A stretch of DNA of 64,000 bases from positions 62,001-126,000 of the forward strand of contig JAGTXO010000015.1 of the NCBI GenBank assembly GCA_019448385.1, read 5' to 3'. This document shows positions 22,300 through 32,163 of this stretch, piece after piece. Source of the DNA: Diacronema lutheri (Eukaryota > Haptophyta > Pavlovophyceae > Pavlovales > Pavlovaceae). The notes beneath the pieces are model-generated. The model was not told the DNA's origin. It saw only the letters and a program-made list of their open reading frames with translations, and made no database searches. Position 1 is the stretch's first letter. Each line of letters starts with the position of its first letter. Both the position numbers and the translations under genes were made by a program.

Positions 22300-23785
22300 T
22301 TATTGCTCCACCTGCCAGATGCGCGCTTCTCTGACGGACTTACGCACGACCGAGCCCGGCTTGGAGTGCGCGCGCCGGTGATCGTCCTTGCGCTGCGCGG
22401 CCTTCTTCATCACCTCCTTGGCACGCTTCGCCTTGAGGATCGCCTTTGGCACGTGCTGCTTGCGCGCGATCCGGCGCACCTCGGGCAGCTGCTTGTGCCG
22501 CTCGACCAGCGCCTCCGAGTATTGCAGCTTGGCCTTCTCGCGAGGGACGAGCGCGCCCAGCTTTGCATTCGGCTTGGCCTTCCAGATCCTGCGAGCGGCG
22601 CATGCGCGAGAGAGCGGCGTGCGCGCGACGAGTAGCGCGATGTGAGATACGACGCCGAGCGTCTTCGCCTGCCAGAGCGCAAGCTGCGCGCGCTGCGCGC
22701 GCTCGGCGCGCGCGCGCGGCCTCGACGCCAGCCGCGCCCCCGGCGACTCACCTTACGTTCGTGTCGTCGCTGCCCGTGAGCACGAAGCTGGCGTCGGCGC
22801 TGACGCGCACGCAGAAGATGCGCTGCATCCGCCGCGTGTGGTAGCACTGCCGTGAGCGCCCGTCCTGCGAGCCCCACAGCCGGACTGACCGGTCGTACGA
22901 GCCGGACGCAAACTCGGTGCCCGTCGGCGAGAAGTCGACGTCAAGCACGGGCGCGACGTGGTCCTCGTGGACCATGAGCGCGCGGTCGGGCTTGCGCATG
23001 TCGAATGAGTACAGGTTGTGGTCCTCGCTCGCAAGCACAAAATTGAAGGCCTCCATCGGGTTCCACGCGCACGCGTTGGCGCGCGTCTGCGTTGTGATCT
23101 TGCGCAGCGCCGAGCCCGCACGCAGGTCGTGCAGCGTGATGCCGCGGTCGGAGCTGAGGCCAAGCACGACCGAGCGCTCGACCGGGTTGAAGCGCAGCCG
23201 CGTGAACGAGCCCGAGCCCCACGCGAACGAGTGCGTCGGCTTGGCGCGCGCCAAGTCCCAAATCTGCAGCTCGGTGCCCGCCGTCGCGAAGAGCTCGCCG
23301 TCCCAGTGCGCGTCAATGTCGACGACGGTGTGCGCGGAAAGGTAGGTGGTGCGCACGTCGCGCGACTCGGCCGGCGCCCACAGCTTCACCACCTTGTCGT
23401 CGCCGCACGAGAGGAGCGCGCGCCCGTCGGGCGAGTAGGCGACGCCGCGGCAGAAGCCGCGGTGTGCACGCACGCGCCAGGACGGCTCGCGCTGAGAGAG
23501 GCGCCACTGGATGAGCTCGCCATCGCACCCACCCGTCGCGAGCACGTTGAGCGTCGCCGTGCACTTTGCCATCGCGCACACGCCGTCCACGTGCCCCTCG
23601 AGCGACGCGAGGAACGGCTTGGAGAAGTGCTTGTCGAGCTTCACCGCGTTGAGCGCGCGCGCGTACTCGCGCGCCTTCTCAAACGGGTGGAGCGACGGCT
23701 TGGTCGAGCGTGCCACGGGCTGCAGGTCCGTAGGCTTCTCCCTCGTAAAGTCCTCCGCCTTTCGGCTCAGCGTCTTGACCTTCAT
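22300..23785 (-). CDS. SOF1: DCAF13/SOF1 WD40 protein of the small-subunit processome
   Basis: Two exons, 23785-22752 and 22588-22300, give 440 residues, matching the usual ~445. The intron starts GTGAGT and ends CTCGCAG. ATG 23785 begins MKVKTLSR, as in DCAF13; the upstream in-frame codon is GTG. Seven-bladed WD40 features include DGVCAMAKC, GDDKVVKLW and the paired FASGSYDRSVRLW and VLTGSDDTNVRIW. The C terminus after splicing (KAKRAKEVMKKA, HRRAHSKPGSV) is the basic SOF1 tail. The family binds U3-containing pre-ribosomes and acts in 18S rRNA maturation in the nucleolus; DCAF13 can also bind CUL4-DDB1. Confident by whole-length pattern. Confidence 0.94.
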
Positions 23786-23870
23786 GTCGTGCACTCCCGC
23801 CGGGCGGCCGACACGGCCGTCCTCGTGGGAGGGATGCGGGACGCGAAGTTTCGTGCCGGAATGTATCGGA

Positions 23871-23903
23871 CTCCGACAGGGCCTGACTCAGGCCCTGTCG
23901 GAG
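23871..23903. repeat. 16-bp perfect palindrome between DCAF13 and PSMB4
   Basis: Arms 23871-23886 and 23888-23903 (CTCCGACAGGGCCTGA and its complement) flank a single C. It lies in the 264-bp gap between the end of PSMB4 and the DCAF13 start. It could be a transcript hairpin or a miniature element; the rest of the gap shows nothing. Confidence 0.9.
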
Positions 23904-24049
23904 ACAGTCGCCTGAGGGCCATGGTGGAGCTGAACCGTCCAGTGCGGAGCACTTCAAGGCACACGTGGAGCGCATTCCCCGCTGTACTACTGCCATTCGT
24001 GGCTGCAAGCGGCGCAGCGCGCCGCCCCAAGGCTGAAGGCCCAAATCGT

Positions 24050-24794
24050 TCACCAGCCGCCGTCGCCCGACTTGGCGCCCCCCTCGACGAAGCGTGCGTG
24101 ATTCCACTCGCCCTGCAGCGTGATCGGCTCGTCGATATGCACGCCGCTCGCGTCCACGCGCGCGATCTGCACCTGCGCGCCAACGGCCGCAACGGCAACA
24201 GGCAGCGTGCAGCTGTGAGCGCATGGTGTATACGTCCGGCAGGCGCGCGTGCCGCCACTGCGCGGGGTCCGCACGCCGCACGCCGCACGGCCAGCCGTAG
24301 AGAGCGCGCGCAGCGCACCTTGTTGGACGCGCGCGTGTCGCGATAGTAGCAGATCTTGAGCGCCATTTGGAGGAGCGCGCGTGCATCGGCTTCGCTCATC
24401 TCGGGCGTCCACTGGTTGCGCATGAGCGGGAGGGCCATGTACATGCCGAGGCCGGTGGCGAGGAAGTTGTCCTCAAAGTGCGTACCGTACAGGTCAGTGT
24501 ACCCGAGGTACGCCTCGCCGTTGCGGAAGCCGCCGACGAGGAGCATGTTCCACAGCGGGTCGAACTTGCACCGCTTCTGGTACATGACGCGCGTGAGGTA
24601 CGAGTGGAGCTCGGCGCTGGTCTGCGTCGAGCCGTCGTCAACGCAGTACTCAGCAAGCCGCTTTTGCTCGAGAATCTGCAGCACCTTCTGGTAGTCGGAC
24701 ATCTCGCCGTTCATCGCGATGAGCGTGTCCTTCGACACCGCGTGTATCCGCTGCACGTCCTTGTACCGAATCCAGTTGCCGTAGCACGCTGCGA

Positions 24795-24831
<37 letters not shown>

Positions 24832-25091
24832 GTCGCCGAGCAAATTACTCAGCGAGACGCGCGAGCGCGCATGCGTGGGCGCGCGCGCGCGCCCAGCCGT
24901 GCGCGGCGGCGGCGCGCGGGTGGCGCGCACGGCGGCAACCGGTGATCGCGCGCGGGCGCGCGTGCGCGCGCACCGATCGTGTCCGTCGCGACCATCACCC
25001 CGCCCTTGTACTTGATGCCGATTGCACTCGTGCCCGTGACCATCGGTCGCAGCGTGTTCTTGCGCGGGTCGTCCGCTGGCTGTGCAAACAT
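24050..25091 (-). CDS. PSMB4: 20S proteasome subunit beta type-4 (beta7)
   Basis: Three exons, 25091-24974, 24788-24319 and 24172-24050, code for 236 residues. Introns begin GTGCGC and end CGCAG. The N terminus is a short propeptide (MFAQPADDPRKNTLRP) then MVTGTSAIGIKYKGGVMVAT, the beta7 signature, in the known inactive beta subunit. Central strands and helices include KRCKFDPLWNMLLVGG, LGYTDLYGTHFEDN and ICYYRDTRASNK; the last exon supplies VQIARVDASGVHID. Partners are the other beta-ring subunits in nucleus and cytosol. Start chosen as the ATG giving the expected length; it is divergent from the 25226 gene by 134 bp. Confidence 0.94.
24795..24829 (+). repeat. GGC trinucleotide run beside the PSMB4 intron 1 acceptor
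   Basis: About 11 GGC units on the plus strand, so GCC units in the transcript, lie a few bases upstream of the TCGCAG acceptor (intron 24789-24973). The run partly replaces the expected pyrimidine tract. Confidence 0.9.
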
Positions 25092-25225
25092 GGCGCGATA
25101 CCAAGAGGGCCTTCGCGGCGCAGTCCGCCCTCGCCTCAGCGCGCTCGAGCGCCCGTTCCGGCTGCTCAGTGGGAAAAGTCCGGTTGCGAGGCGGCCGCTC
25201 TCGGCTGCGAGGACACAGGCCGTCG
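25092..25225. promoter_or_regulatory. 134-bp divergent promoter interval (PSMB4 / poly-Ser gene)
   Basis: Defined by the start codons at 25091 (minus) and 25226 (plus). GC-rich, with no recognisable TATA or proteasome-associated control element. Confidence 0.4.
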
Positions 25226-26017
25226 ATGGCGGAGCCAGCTCCGGTGAACCGGTGGGCGCAGCGGCGCGCGGAGCGCGCGGCGCTCTACGCGTCGTCGACT
25301 GAGCAGGCGCAGCGCATTGATGTGCGCCGCTCGCGGCCGGACGAGCGGCCAAAGTACGATCCGGGGTACGTGGCGGGCTGGAAGGGCAAGGCGTGGGGCC
25401 TCGCGTCGACCAAGGTGCAGGGGCGGCAGAACGAAAAGACGACGCGCTTTAGCGCGGGTGGGCGCGGCGAGCTCTACTACGGCCAGAAGCGCCAATTCAA
25501 TCTCGACGCGCCGCCCGAGGACCCGGCCGGCGGCTATTTGCAGCGCGTCGCAAAACCGAAGCCCGCACCCGCGCCGCCATCCGCGCCCGCCGCAGCGGAG
25601 CCGCGTGGCTCGCGCGAGAGGCGGAGAAGGCGCGACGCGTCGTCGTCGTCGTCCTCCTCATCCTCTTCCTCGTCCTCGTCATCCTCGAGCGGCAGCGGCA
25701 GCGACAGTAGTAGCACCTCGAGCTCGGCGTCGGACTCGTCGAGCGGCAGCGGCAGCAGCACCGGTTCGTCTGCATCGTCGGGCTCGTCCTCGGACAGCAG
25801 GCGCGGCGGCCGACGCCGGCGCGGCGGCCGGCGTCGTTCGAGCGGGAGCAGCGGCAGCTCGCGCACATCCTCGTCGACGAGCGGGCGCAGCGGCTCGTCG
25901 GGCGGCAGCTCGGGCTCGTCGACCACGAGCGGCGACAGCAGCGGCAGCTCTGGCAGCGGCGGCAGCTCCGATGTCAAGCAGCGGCCGACCAAGAAGCGGC
26001 GTGCTGAGAGCCATTGA
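25226..26017 (+). CDS. Basic poly-serine protein, probably nuclear
   Basis: 263 residues from ATG 25226. The first ~125 residues look conserved: NRWAQRRAERAALYASS, then RPKYDPGYVAGWKGKAWGL and RGELYYGQKRQFNLD. From ~residue 130 the protein becomes Ser-rich with a 17-Ser run and Ser/Gly/Arg blocks (RRGGRRRRGGRRR), ending KKRRAESH. The basic ends suggest nuclear localisation signals and the Ser/Arg composition is like splicing-associated or nucleolar phosphoproteins, but it lacks true RS dipeptide arrays and an RRM. I do not recognise the N-terminal domain. Confidence 0.75.
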   Translation: MAEPAPVNRWAQRRAERAALYASSTEQAQRIDVRRSRPDERPKYDPGYVAGWKGKAWGLASTKVQGRQNEKTTRFSAGGRGELYYGQKRQFNLDAPPEDPAGGYLQRVAKPKPAPAPPSAPAAAEPRGSRERRRRRDASSSSSSSSSSSSSSSSSGSGSDSSSTSSSASDSSSGSGSSTGSSASSGSSSDSRRGGRRRRGGRRRSSGSSGSSRTSSSTSGRSGSSGGSSGSSTTSGDSSGSSGSGGSSDVKQRPTKKRRAESH

Positions 26018-26682
26018 GCCGTGCGCCCGCGCCTTGCGCCGACTGCCTCGCGGGCGCACGCCGGCGGTGGCGTCCGCCCGCTGGGCGCCGCGCGCGACAC
26101 GACCAACGGCGCTGCGCTCAACGCAGCGTTGGCCGCCGCCGGCCTCGCCGCGCCTCCCGTAATTGTGCGCGCTCTGCGTTCGGCGGCCCACTCGATTGTC
26201 AACGCGCACGCCGGCGGCGGCCTGCACGTGCTTGGCGGCACGACCGACGGGGGCACGGACGGCCGTGACGTGCGTTAGCGCCTGGCATCGACTGGCGCGC
26301 ACGCGCCTGCGCGCGGCGGCGGCGCGCGGCGCGCGCTGGGCGCGGTAGGCGACGCGGCTGACACGACCGGCATCGCCGTGCCTGGCGCCAGCACCTCCCG
26401 CGCCGCAACGCATGCTCCCGCCGCCGACGCCGCCGGTCGACTCGAGCGTGCCCTCGGCCGGGCGCAGTACGCGACTCTGCGCGCATGCCTCTCCAGCCTG
26501 CGCCATTCGCACAACCACACCGCCATGCGCCTGCACCTCCCGGACTTGCGCCTCGCGCACGGCGAGGGCATGGGCGACTTGCCTGCGGTGCGACCGTACG
26601 CAAGCTCGCGGGCGCGCTGCCCGCCGACGGCGGCGGTACGCAGAAGCTCGCCGACGGCGAAGACGGCGGCGGCGACGCTCCG
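26018..26682 (+). other. Gap with a weak possible two-exon gene, no start codon found
   Basis: Between the poly-Ser stop and the light-harvesting gene, one plus frame reads protein-like (TTNGAALNAALAAAGLA, RALRSAAHSIVNAHAGG at ~26100-26260, and LRACLSSLRHSHNHTAMRL at ~26480-26540). A 75-nt GT...TAG intron near 26272-26346 would join them, but there is no ATG and no family match. It may be coding, an unannotated small gene, or chance in GC-rich DNA. Confidence 0.25.
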
Positions 26683-26688
26683 TATATA
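26683..26688 (+). promoter_or_regulatory. Possible TATA box of the light-harvesting gene
   Basis: TATATA in CTCCGTATATAGAG stands out in this GC-rich sequence and lies 177 bp before the ATG at 26865. The stretch just before the ATG is also AT-richer (AACCAAATTCTGAATTTC), as expected for a leader. Confidence 0.4.
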
Positions 26689-26864
26689 GAGAGATCGAAA
26701 GGAAGAGTCAAGGCCAGGCCCTCGCTTTTTGACTTGTCGGGCGCTGTCAGGTCGCGGCTCACACGGATGCCAGGCGGCCGCCCCATGGAGCCGTAACGCC
26801 CCCCCGAACCAAATTCTGAATTTCACCCAGCTTAATTTAGTGTGCGTGATCCCGCAGAGCCATC

Positions 26865-27714
26865 ATGTTTGCGCAGCTCCTCGTGTCCGCGCTCGCCTTC
26901 AACGGCCCCGCGGCGCTCATGACGCGCGGCGCGCCGGGCTCGTCGATCACCATGGCGGCGAAGAAGGCCGTGAAGCCCGTCAAGGCCGTCAAGGCCGTCA
27001 AGGCGTCCAAGCCCGTCAAGGCGACCAAGGCCCCGAAGCCGCAGGCGGACTACGGCATCAGCGGCGGTGCGCGCCTGCACCGCCTCCGCGGGCGCACGCC
27101 GGCTGGGCTTTCCTTGCGCGCGAGCGCGTGTGGCGCTGCGCGCGTAGGGATGCCATAGAGCCATGCGGCCGCTCTGCGCCACCCTCCGCTCACCAGCGCC
27201 GATTGTCCGCGCAACGGCACGCGCCCGCGCGCGACGATGCGCCCGGCGCGCAGGCTTCCTCGAGTCGGGCGGCGTCTATGACCCGCTCAACTACGCGGCG
27301 GGCAAGGACATCAACCGCCTTCGCTCGGTCGAGCTCAAGAACGGCCGCATCTGCATGCTCGCCACCCTCGGCTACGTTGTGCAGGAGGTGTACAGCTGGC
27401 CCAACGACCAGGGCTACTTTGATGGCTCCAACCCGATCACCACGTTCGCGACCGTGCCGGTCTTCGGCGTGCTTCAGATCCTTCTCGTGTGCGGCCTCAT
27501 CGAGATCAACACGGGCAACGAGTGGCAGACTCGCGAGCCGGGAGACATTGGCTTTGACCCGCTCGGCCTCGCCAAGAACGGCATCAACCCGGCGTACGCT
27601 GACGCCGAGCTCAAGCACGCGCGCCTCGCCATGGTCGGCTGGCTGGGCTTTGTGACGCAGTCGCTCGTGACTGGCAAGGGCGTGCTCGCGACCACCTTTG
27701 ACAAGTTCTCGTAA
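26865..27714 (+). CDS. Chlorophyll a/c (fucoxanthin-type) light-harvesting protein
   Basis: Two exons, 26865-27066 and 27254-27714, encode 220 residues; the 187-bp intron starts GTGCGC and ends GCGCAG. MFAQLLVSALAFNGPAAL is a signal peptide with an ALAF|NGP-like junction for secondary-plastid import. Residues ~31-60 are an unusual Lys/Ala/Val/Pro repeat. The LHC core follows: helix 1 RLRSVELKNGRICMLATLGY, a middle helix TVPVFGVLQILLVCGLIEI, the EPGDIGFDPLGL loop, and helix 3 AELKHARLAMVGWLGFVTQ. Conserved Glu and Asn/His in helices 1 and 3 would bind chlorophyll. It acts in the thylakoid as antenna. It is convergent with the gene near 28 kb. Confidence 0.93.
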
Positions 27715-28009
27715 ATCTACGGCGGCAGCTGGCACGCCGAGAAGGGGACGGCGGGCGGCGCCGTGGCTGCATAAGCAGGGCCTCGCGTGGTCCCGGCCCC
27801 TGCGCGCACACGGGGACTCGGTGACGGGTCTCTCCCTCCCGCCGTCCACAGCCATATGTAGCGGGGCCTGTCGGTTTTAGAAGAATTCTCACCGGCGGGT
27901 TGGTTTCGCCGGGCGCGTGATGGACGGCACTCGACAGCGGCGACGGCGGCGGCGGCGGGGACGATGATTTCGACGGCACGGCGGCTGTCATAGCCTAAAG
28001 GCGGCGTCG
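27715..28009. other. Convergent gap, nothing recognised
   Basis: This stretch lies between the light-harvesting stop and the possible end of the minus-strand gene. No ORF with family features, repeat or RNA gene is seen. A CGGCGACGGCGGCGGCGG run at about 27937-27957 is low complexity. Confidence 0.5.
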
Positions 28010-28647
28010 TCAGTTGAGATACCGCGCGTCCAAGGGCAACTTGCGCTCCTTGCACTGCACGCTCGCCTTGTACGCCGTCGGCATGGTGCGCTCGGCGAGT
28101 CAATGCGGCCTTCGCGCCGCTGCTGCGGCAGCTGCATCGCACGTGCGCAGTGTCGCTGCGATGAAAAAAGCGCCGGGCGAGGCGCTCGGCCGCGCGGCGC
28201 TCAGAGTTTTTCGTTTGCGGCACGCGGTCGGTCCGGTCAAGGTGGCCTTGCCACCTCAGCCGCCAGGCCAAATGCTTGCATCCCGCCTTGTGCGCCGCCG
28301 CGACGGTCGTCGCGACCATCATGACGATGTGCGGTTCAATCAACGCGGCCGTCTCGATCGAGTGCTTGATCATGAACTCGTCGAGCAGCGATTCGAACTG
28401 CAACCGGATGGACGCCTGCGTCGTCGCGCCGAGCCCGGCGAGCTTGAGCTTGAGCGGGGTGCAGTACGCGGACGCGTGCTCGAGGCCGTACATCGCCGCA
28501 ACGAAGCCGAGCCTCGCCGGCCTGAGCGATCGGGCGGGGCCCTTCCGCACGCGAGCTGCTGCTCAATGTGGTGCACCTTGTGGAGTAGCTCGATGCGCGC
28601 CGTGCGCACGCAGAAAGGGCGCCAAAAATCGAAACCCCCCAAACCAT
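28010..28647 (-). CDS. Hypothetical gene with possible 29-nt intron; structure uncertain
   Basis: Minus-strand frames are clearly protein-like but I recognise no family. One segment reads FDFWRPFCVRTARIELLHKV (about 28630-28560). A 29-nt gap, 28550-28522, with GTGCGG at its start and CTCAG at its end then links to ARLGFVAAMYGLEHASAY and FESLLDEFMIKHSIETAALI, down to about 28260. A possible last exon ends KERKLPLDARYLN with stop at 28010-28012. No ATG is in frame for the first segment, and the 28260-28080 joint is unresolved. The 5' end overlaps or abuts the helicase start at 28690. Confidence 0.4.
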
Positions 28648-28689
28648 CTCTGCGCGTGTTCAACACGGAGCTCAACGCGAACAGTTGGG

Positions 28690-31600
28690 ATGCAGCACGA
28701 CCTCGACGGCGCGCAAGCGGAAGCGCTCAACACAAGCTACATCGCGCGCGTCACCGAAGCGCTCGGCGCAAGCTTTCGCGTGCTCAACAGCGCCGGCGGC
28801 GCGCTGCCCAACGCGCTCGTGGACGCGGCGTCCGACGCGCCCGCATACCTGGCCGGCGTCTCGCGCGACTGCACGCGCGAGCTCTATGCGCTCGTCAGCG
28901 ATTGGCGCGTACCGAGCGGCGACGAATGGAGCGCGTGGCCGCCTGACGACGATGCATCAAAGAACGAGCTTCCGAATTGTCTCATCGCCTTGGCGGACGT
29001 AAGCTCGCGCGACGGATTTAAGATCCGGCTCGTCGTCAAGGCGGCAGGCGGAGGGCTGTACGCCCTGCAGCCCGCCCTCGAGCTTTCGAGCGCGCTTGGA
29101 GGCAGTGCGCGAGCGTGCCGCGTCGCAGCCGGCCTTCACATCCGCATGGGCAGCTTTTGCCTTGTCTCGTACGTCGGCGATCTCGTCTCAGCGCTCGTCG
29201 CCGCGCGCGAGCTGCGCACGGCCAACTCGCCGCTCGTCGACGTGCTCCGTCCGCACGCCCCCAACCCTTTGGCGCGTTGGGAGGCGCCGCGCGCATGGGA
29301 TGCACCACGCATTTTTGCGCTGAATACGCTGCAGCTCGCCGCCCTCTGCGGCCTGCGGCACCGCGTCGAGCTCATTGTTGGTCCACCCGGCACGGGCAAG
29401 TCGACGACGATCCTGAGCCTGGTGCAAGAATGCCTGCTGCCGGGCGAGGCCGCCATTGTCACGGCTGTGCAGAACCGCGCGATCGAGGCGCTCACCGACA
29501 AATTTGCGCGCGCGCGCCTCCCATTTGTCGTCGTCGGCAGCCGCCTCACTGGCGATGTGGCCGATTGGACCCTCGAGGAGCAGATTGAGCGCCACGGCGG
29601 CGTCGCCGCCGCCAAGCTGTGGATAAGGCGGCTCGCGCTCACAAAGGAGCTTCTGCGCGCGGGCCTGCGCGTCAAGGCAAGGCAATGTTTCGCGGAGATG
29701 GAGACCGAGCGGCGGCGGGAGTATCGCGCCGACCTCAGCAGCCGTATCGCAGCGCGCGTGCTCGCCTTTGCGCGCGGCCGCGAGTCTGGCGGTGGCACGC
29801 TCGGCTTCGAAAAGACCGAGATTTACCGCACGTGGGCGGAGGAGCAAGGAGGCGGGCGGCATTTGTGTGACGAGTTTGTGCTGCCGCGCCTCAAGCGCCT
29901 GACGGCCGAGTACGTCGCCTCCGCTCCGCTCCGCTTCTGGCGCCGCGCGGCAACAGCGCTCACGCGAGCGCGCTACGCGGCGGCGTATTCCATGCTCGCG
30001 CACGTCGAGCAGACGGCAATTTACGACGCGCCGCGCGCGCTCAACACGATGCGCTGCACAGCGAGCGACAGCATTGTTTTGGGAGCGCGCGCATTGCTCT
30101 GCACGACGGCCTCGGTCGGCCCCGCAATTCCGGATGCAGATCTTCACGCCGCTGTGCGCTCGCGTGACTGCGATCGTAGGCGACGAGGCCGGCTGCATCG
30201 CCGATCGGCACTTGCTGCCAATCGCCAGCGCGTGCCCTACGGTCCATCGCTGCGCGCTGGTGGGCGACACGGCGCAGCTCCCACCCTTCTCGCGCGTCCG
30301 AGACGACGCGGGTTCGCTCATGCTGCGCCTCGAGCGGTCGGGTCACGCGTCGAGCCGGATGCTCGTCGAGCAGTACCGCATGCCTGGCGCTCTCGCCGAC
30401 GTCGTCTCCGCCTGCTTTTACCGCGGGCTGCTGCGCACGTCGCAATCCAAACTCGACTCATCGCCGCGCACGCCGGGCACGCTCGGCCTGATCGAGGTGC
30501 CTGGGCAAGCAGAGACGCATGGCGAGTATGGGACTTCTGCCTTCAACGTGCTCGAGGCGGAGGCCGTGGTGCACAAGGCGCGCGAGCTGCGCGTCGCCTA
30601 CCCTGCCGATACCATCGCCGTGCTTACGACGTACCGCGCGCAGGAGAAGCTCGTGCGCACACTGCTCGACGAGGCCCGCATCGATGCTGTCGAGGCGCTC
30701 TCGATTGACGCTGCGCAAGGGCGTGAGTGGGACCCAGGGAATGAGGCGAAATTTCGGGGCGAAACGTTTCGCCCCCGAATTCGCCCCGAAACGAAATGCC
30801 GGTTTTGGGCTCCGTTTCGGGGCGAAATTCGGGGGGCGAAATTTCGGGCGAAATTCGGGGCGAAATGTCCATTTCGGGGCGAAATTTCGGGGGGCGAATT
30901 TCGGGGGGCGAAATTTCGGGGGGCGAAATTTCGGGGCGAAATTTCGGGGCGATATGGCGGACCGTCATACATGTTGAGTCTTGAGTTACAAATACTAACG
31001 GCGCTTACGTCAGGACAGCGGGGTCAGCACCAGCTGCGGGGGAATCGAGTAGCCACCAATGTCGTCGATCCCCGCGCATCCCGGTCACCAGCGAGCGGGC
31101 AGCGAGGCCCGAATTCAGTGTCATGCTGCATACTCGAAGTTGTCAATCACGACGCGCCCCGCGTCAGCGCTCCGAAGGGTCCCGAGCGCGATCGGCGAGC
31201 GTGGGACGAGGGCCCAGAGCCGCCCACCGGTGACGCCGTAGGTGTCAGCCTCGAGGCAGCAGCGGCACATTCCGTCCTCAAACAAGACCTTGACCGGCAG
31301 GCTGCCCGACTTGAAGATCTTCTGCACGGTGCTCCGTCGCGCTGCCGATTAGTCGCGCTTCTGCGAGTCGACTGTGACTCGCAGGTGGCGGCTTCATTTC
31401 GCCCACGCCGCCTTGAGCATGACAACATGAACATCGCGCGCACGTTAATATGTGTGCATATGGGCCGTCGCTGCCGGGCAAAATTCGCCCGAAATTTCGC
31501 CCCCCGAAAGAAAACCGAAATAATTCGCCCCATTTCGGGGCGAAATTTCGGGGGGCGAAATGGCAAATCTGCATTTCGCCCCGAAATCTCATTCCCTGGT

Positions 31601-31977
31601 GGGACCACGTGCTCGTCAGCTTGGCCGTCTCCAATCCGACTCGACTTGGCTTCGTCACGGACAAACGGCGGCAGTGCGTGGCAATGAGCCGGGCCAAGTG
31701 CACAGCCACGCTCGTCGCGCACAGTGCCGTCGTCCGCGCGCTGCCCGCCTGGGGGGCGTTTGGCGCTGCGTGCCGCGAGGATGAGGGCGAGATGCTGCAG
31801 CTCGCCGGGCAGCTCGCGGCTGTGCGCTTGGATCCTAGGCCGCGCGCGCCGGCCGGCGGACGGGGCGGACAGGCTGGCGGACGGGGCGGACGTGCCGGCG
31901 GACGGGGCTACTTGCAGGGCGGCGCACGGGGCACTCGTGGCACCATCGTTCGAGGGCGCGGGCGTGGGAACTTTTGA
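28690..31977 (+). pseudogene. UPF1-like SF1 helicase with RGG tail, split by a transposon
   Basis: ATG 28690 begins MQHDLDGAQAEALNTSYI. Motif I is IVGPPGTGKSTTI; a DEAG box (VTAIVGDEAGC) is motif II; LVGDTAQLPPF is motif III; RMLVEQYRMP is motif IV-like; LSIDAAQGREWD is motif V; RRQCVAMSRAK is motif VI; the C terminus is an RGG box (GGRGGQAGGRGG). This fits the UPF1/DNA2-type helicases acting on RNA or DNA. Two features disrupt it: an 864-bp element (30735-31598) between motifs V and VI, and a one-base frame change near 30115-30139, which a 25-nt GT-AG intron could explain. With the element and one 8-bp duplicate copy set aside, the frame across the insertion is continuous. Either a recent pseudogene or an allele with the insertion. 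Confidence 0.75.
30735..31598. mobile_element. Non-autonomous hAT-like DNA transposon, 864 bp
   Basis: Terminal repeats CAGGGAATGAG ... CTCATTCCCTG are perfect inverted repeats of 11 bp, extended by ATTTCGGGGCGAAA-type subterminal repeats. The element is flanked by an exact 8-bp duplication GTGGGACC (30727-30734 and 31599-31606). An 8-bp duplication plus CAGGG ends is the hAT superfamily pattern. The left 220 bp and right 120 bp are dense arrays of a GGGGCGAAATTTC unit in opposite directions; the middle (30958-31470) is more AT-rich and unique. No transposase is seen; a 68-residue minus frame at 31121-31327 is the only protein-like content. Perfect ends and duplication imply recent insertion. 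Confidence 0.9.
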
Positions 31978-32163
31978 GCAGTGGATCAGCAATTTGCGCG
32001 GTGAGTGGGGCAGTGTGCGGGATGACGCGGGCGTGCTGACAAGCTGGACGATCGGCCGCGACGGCCATGACGCGTGCGGCGGGCATCTTCAGCCTCAGCA
32101 CATGAAACACTGACGTGTAGGACGGACCAGAAAAAAAGGAAATGACGCAGGCCGGTCTCGCGA

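Noticed and set aside
22610-22660. LWQAKTLGVVSHIALL frame after DCAF13 exon 1
   Set aside because: Looks like a WD40 continuation but lies inside the GT-AG intron; the true continuation from 22588 matches the SOF1 tail.
23782-24050. C-terminal extension of PSMB4 through to 23782
   Set aside because: Unspliced read-through of the second intron; the spliced last exon ends at 24050 with the family's usual length.
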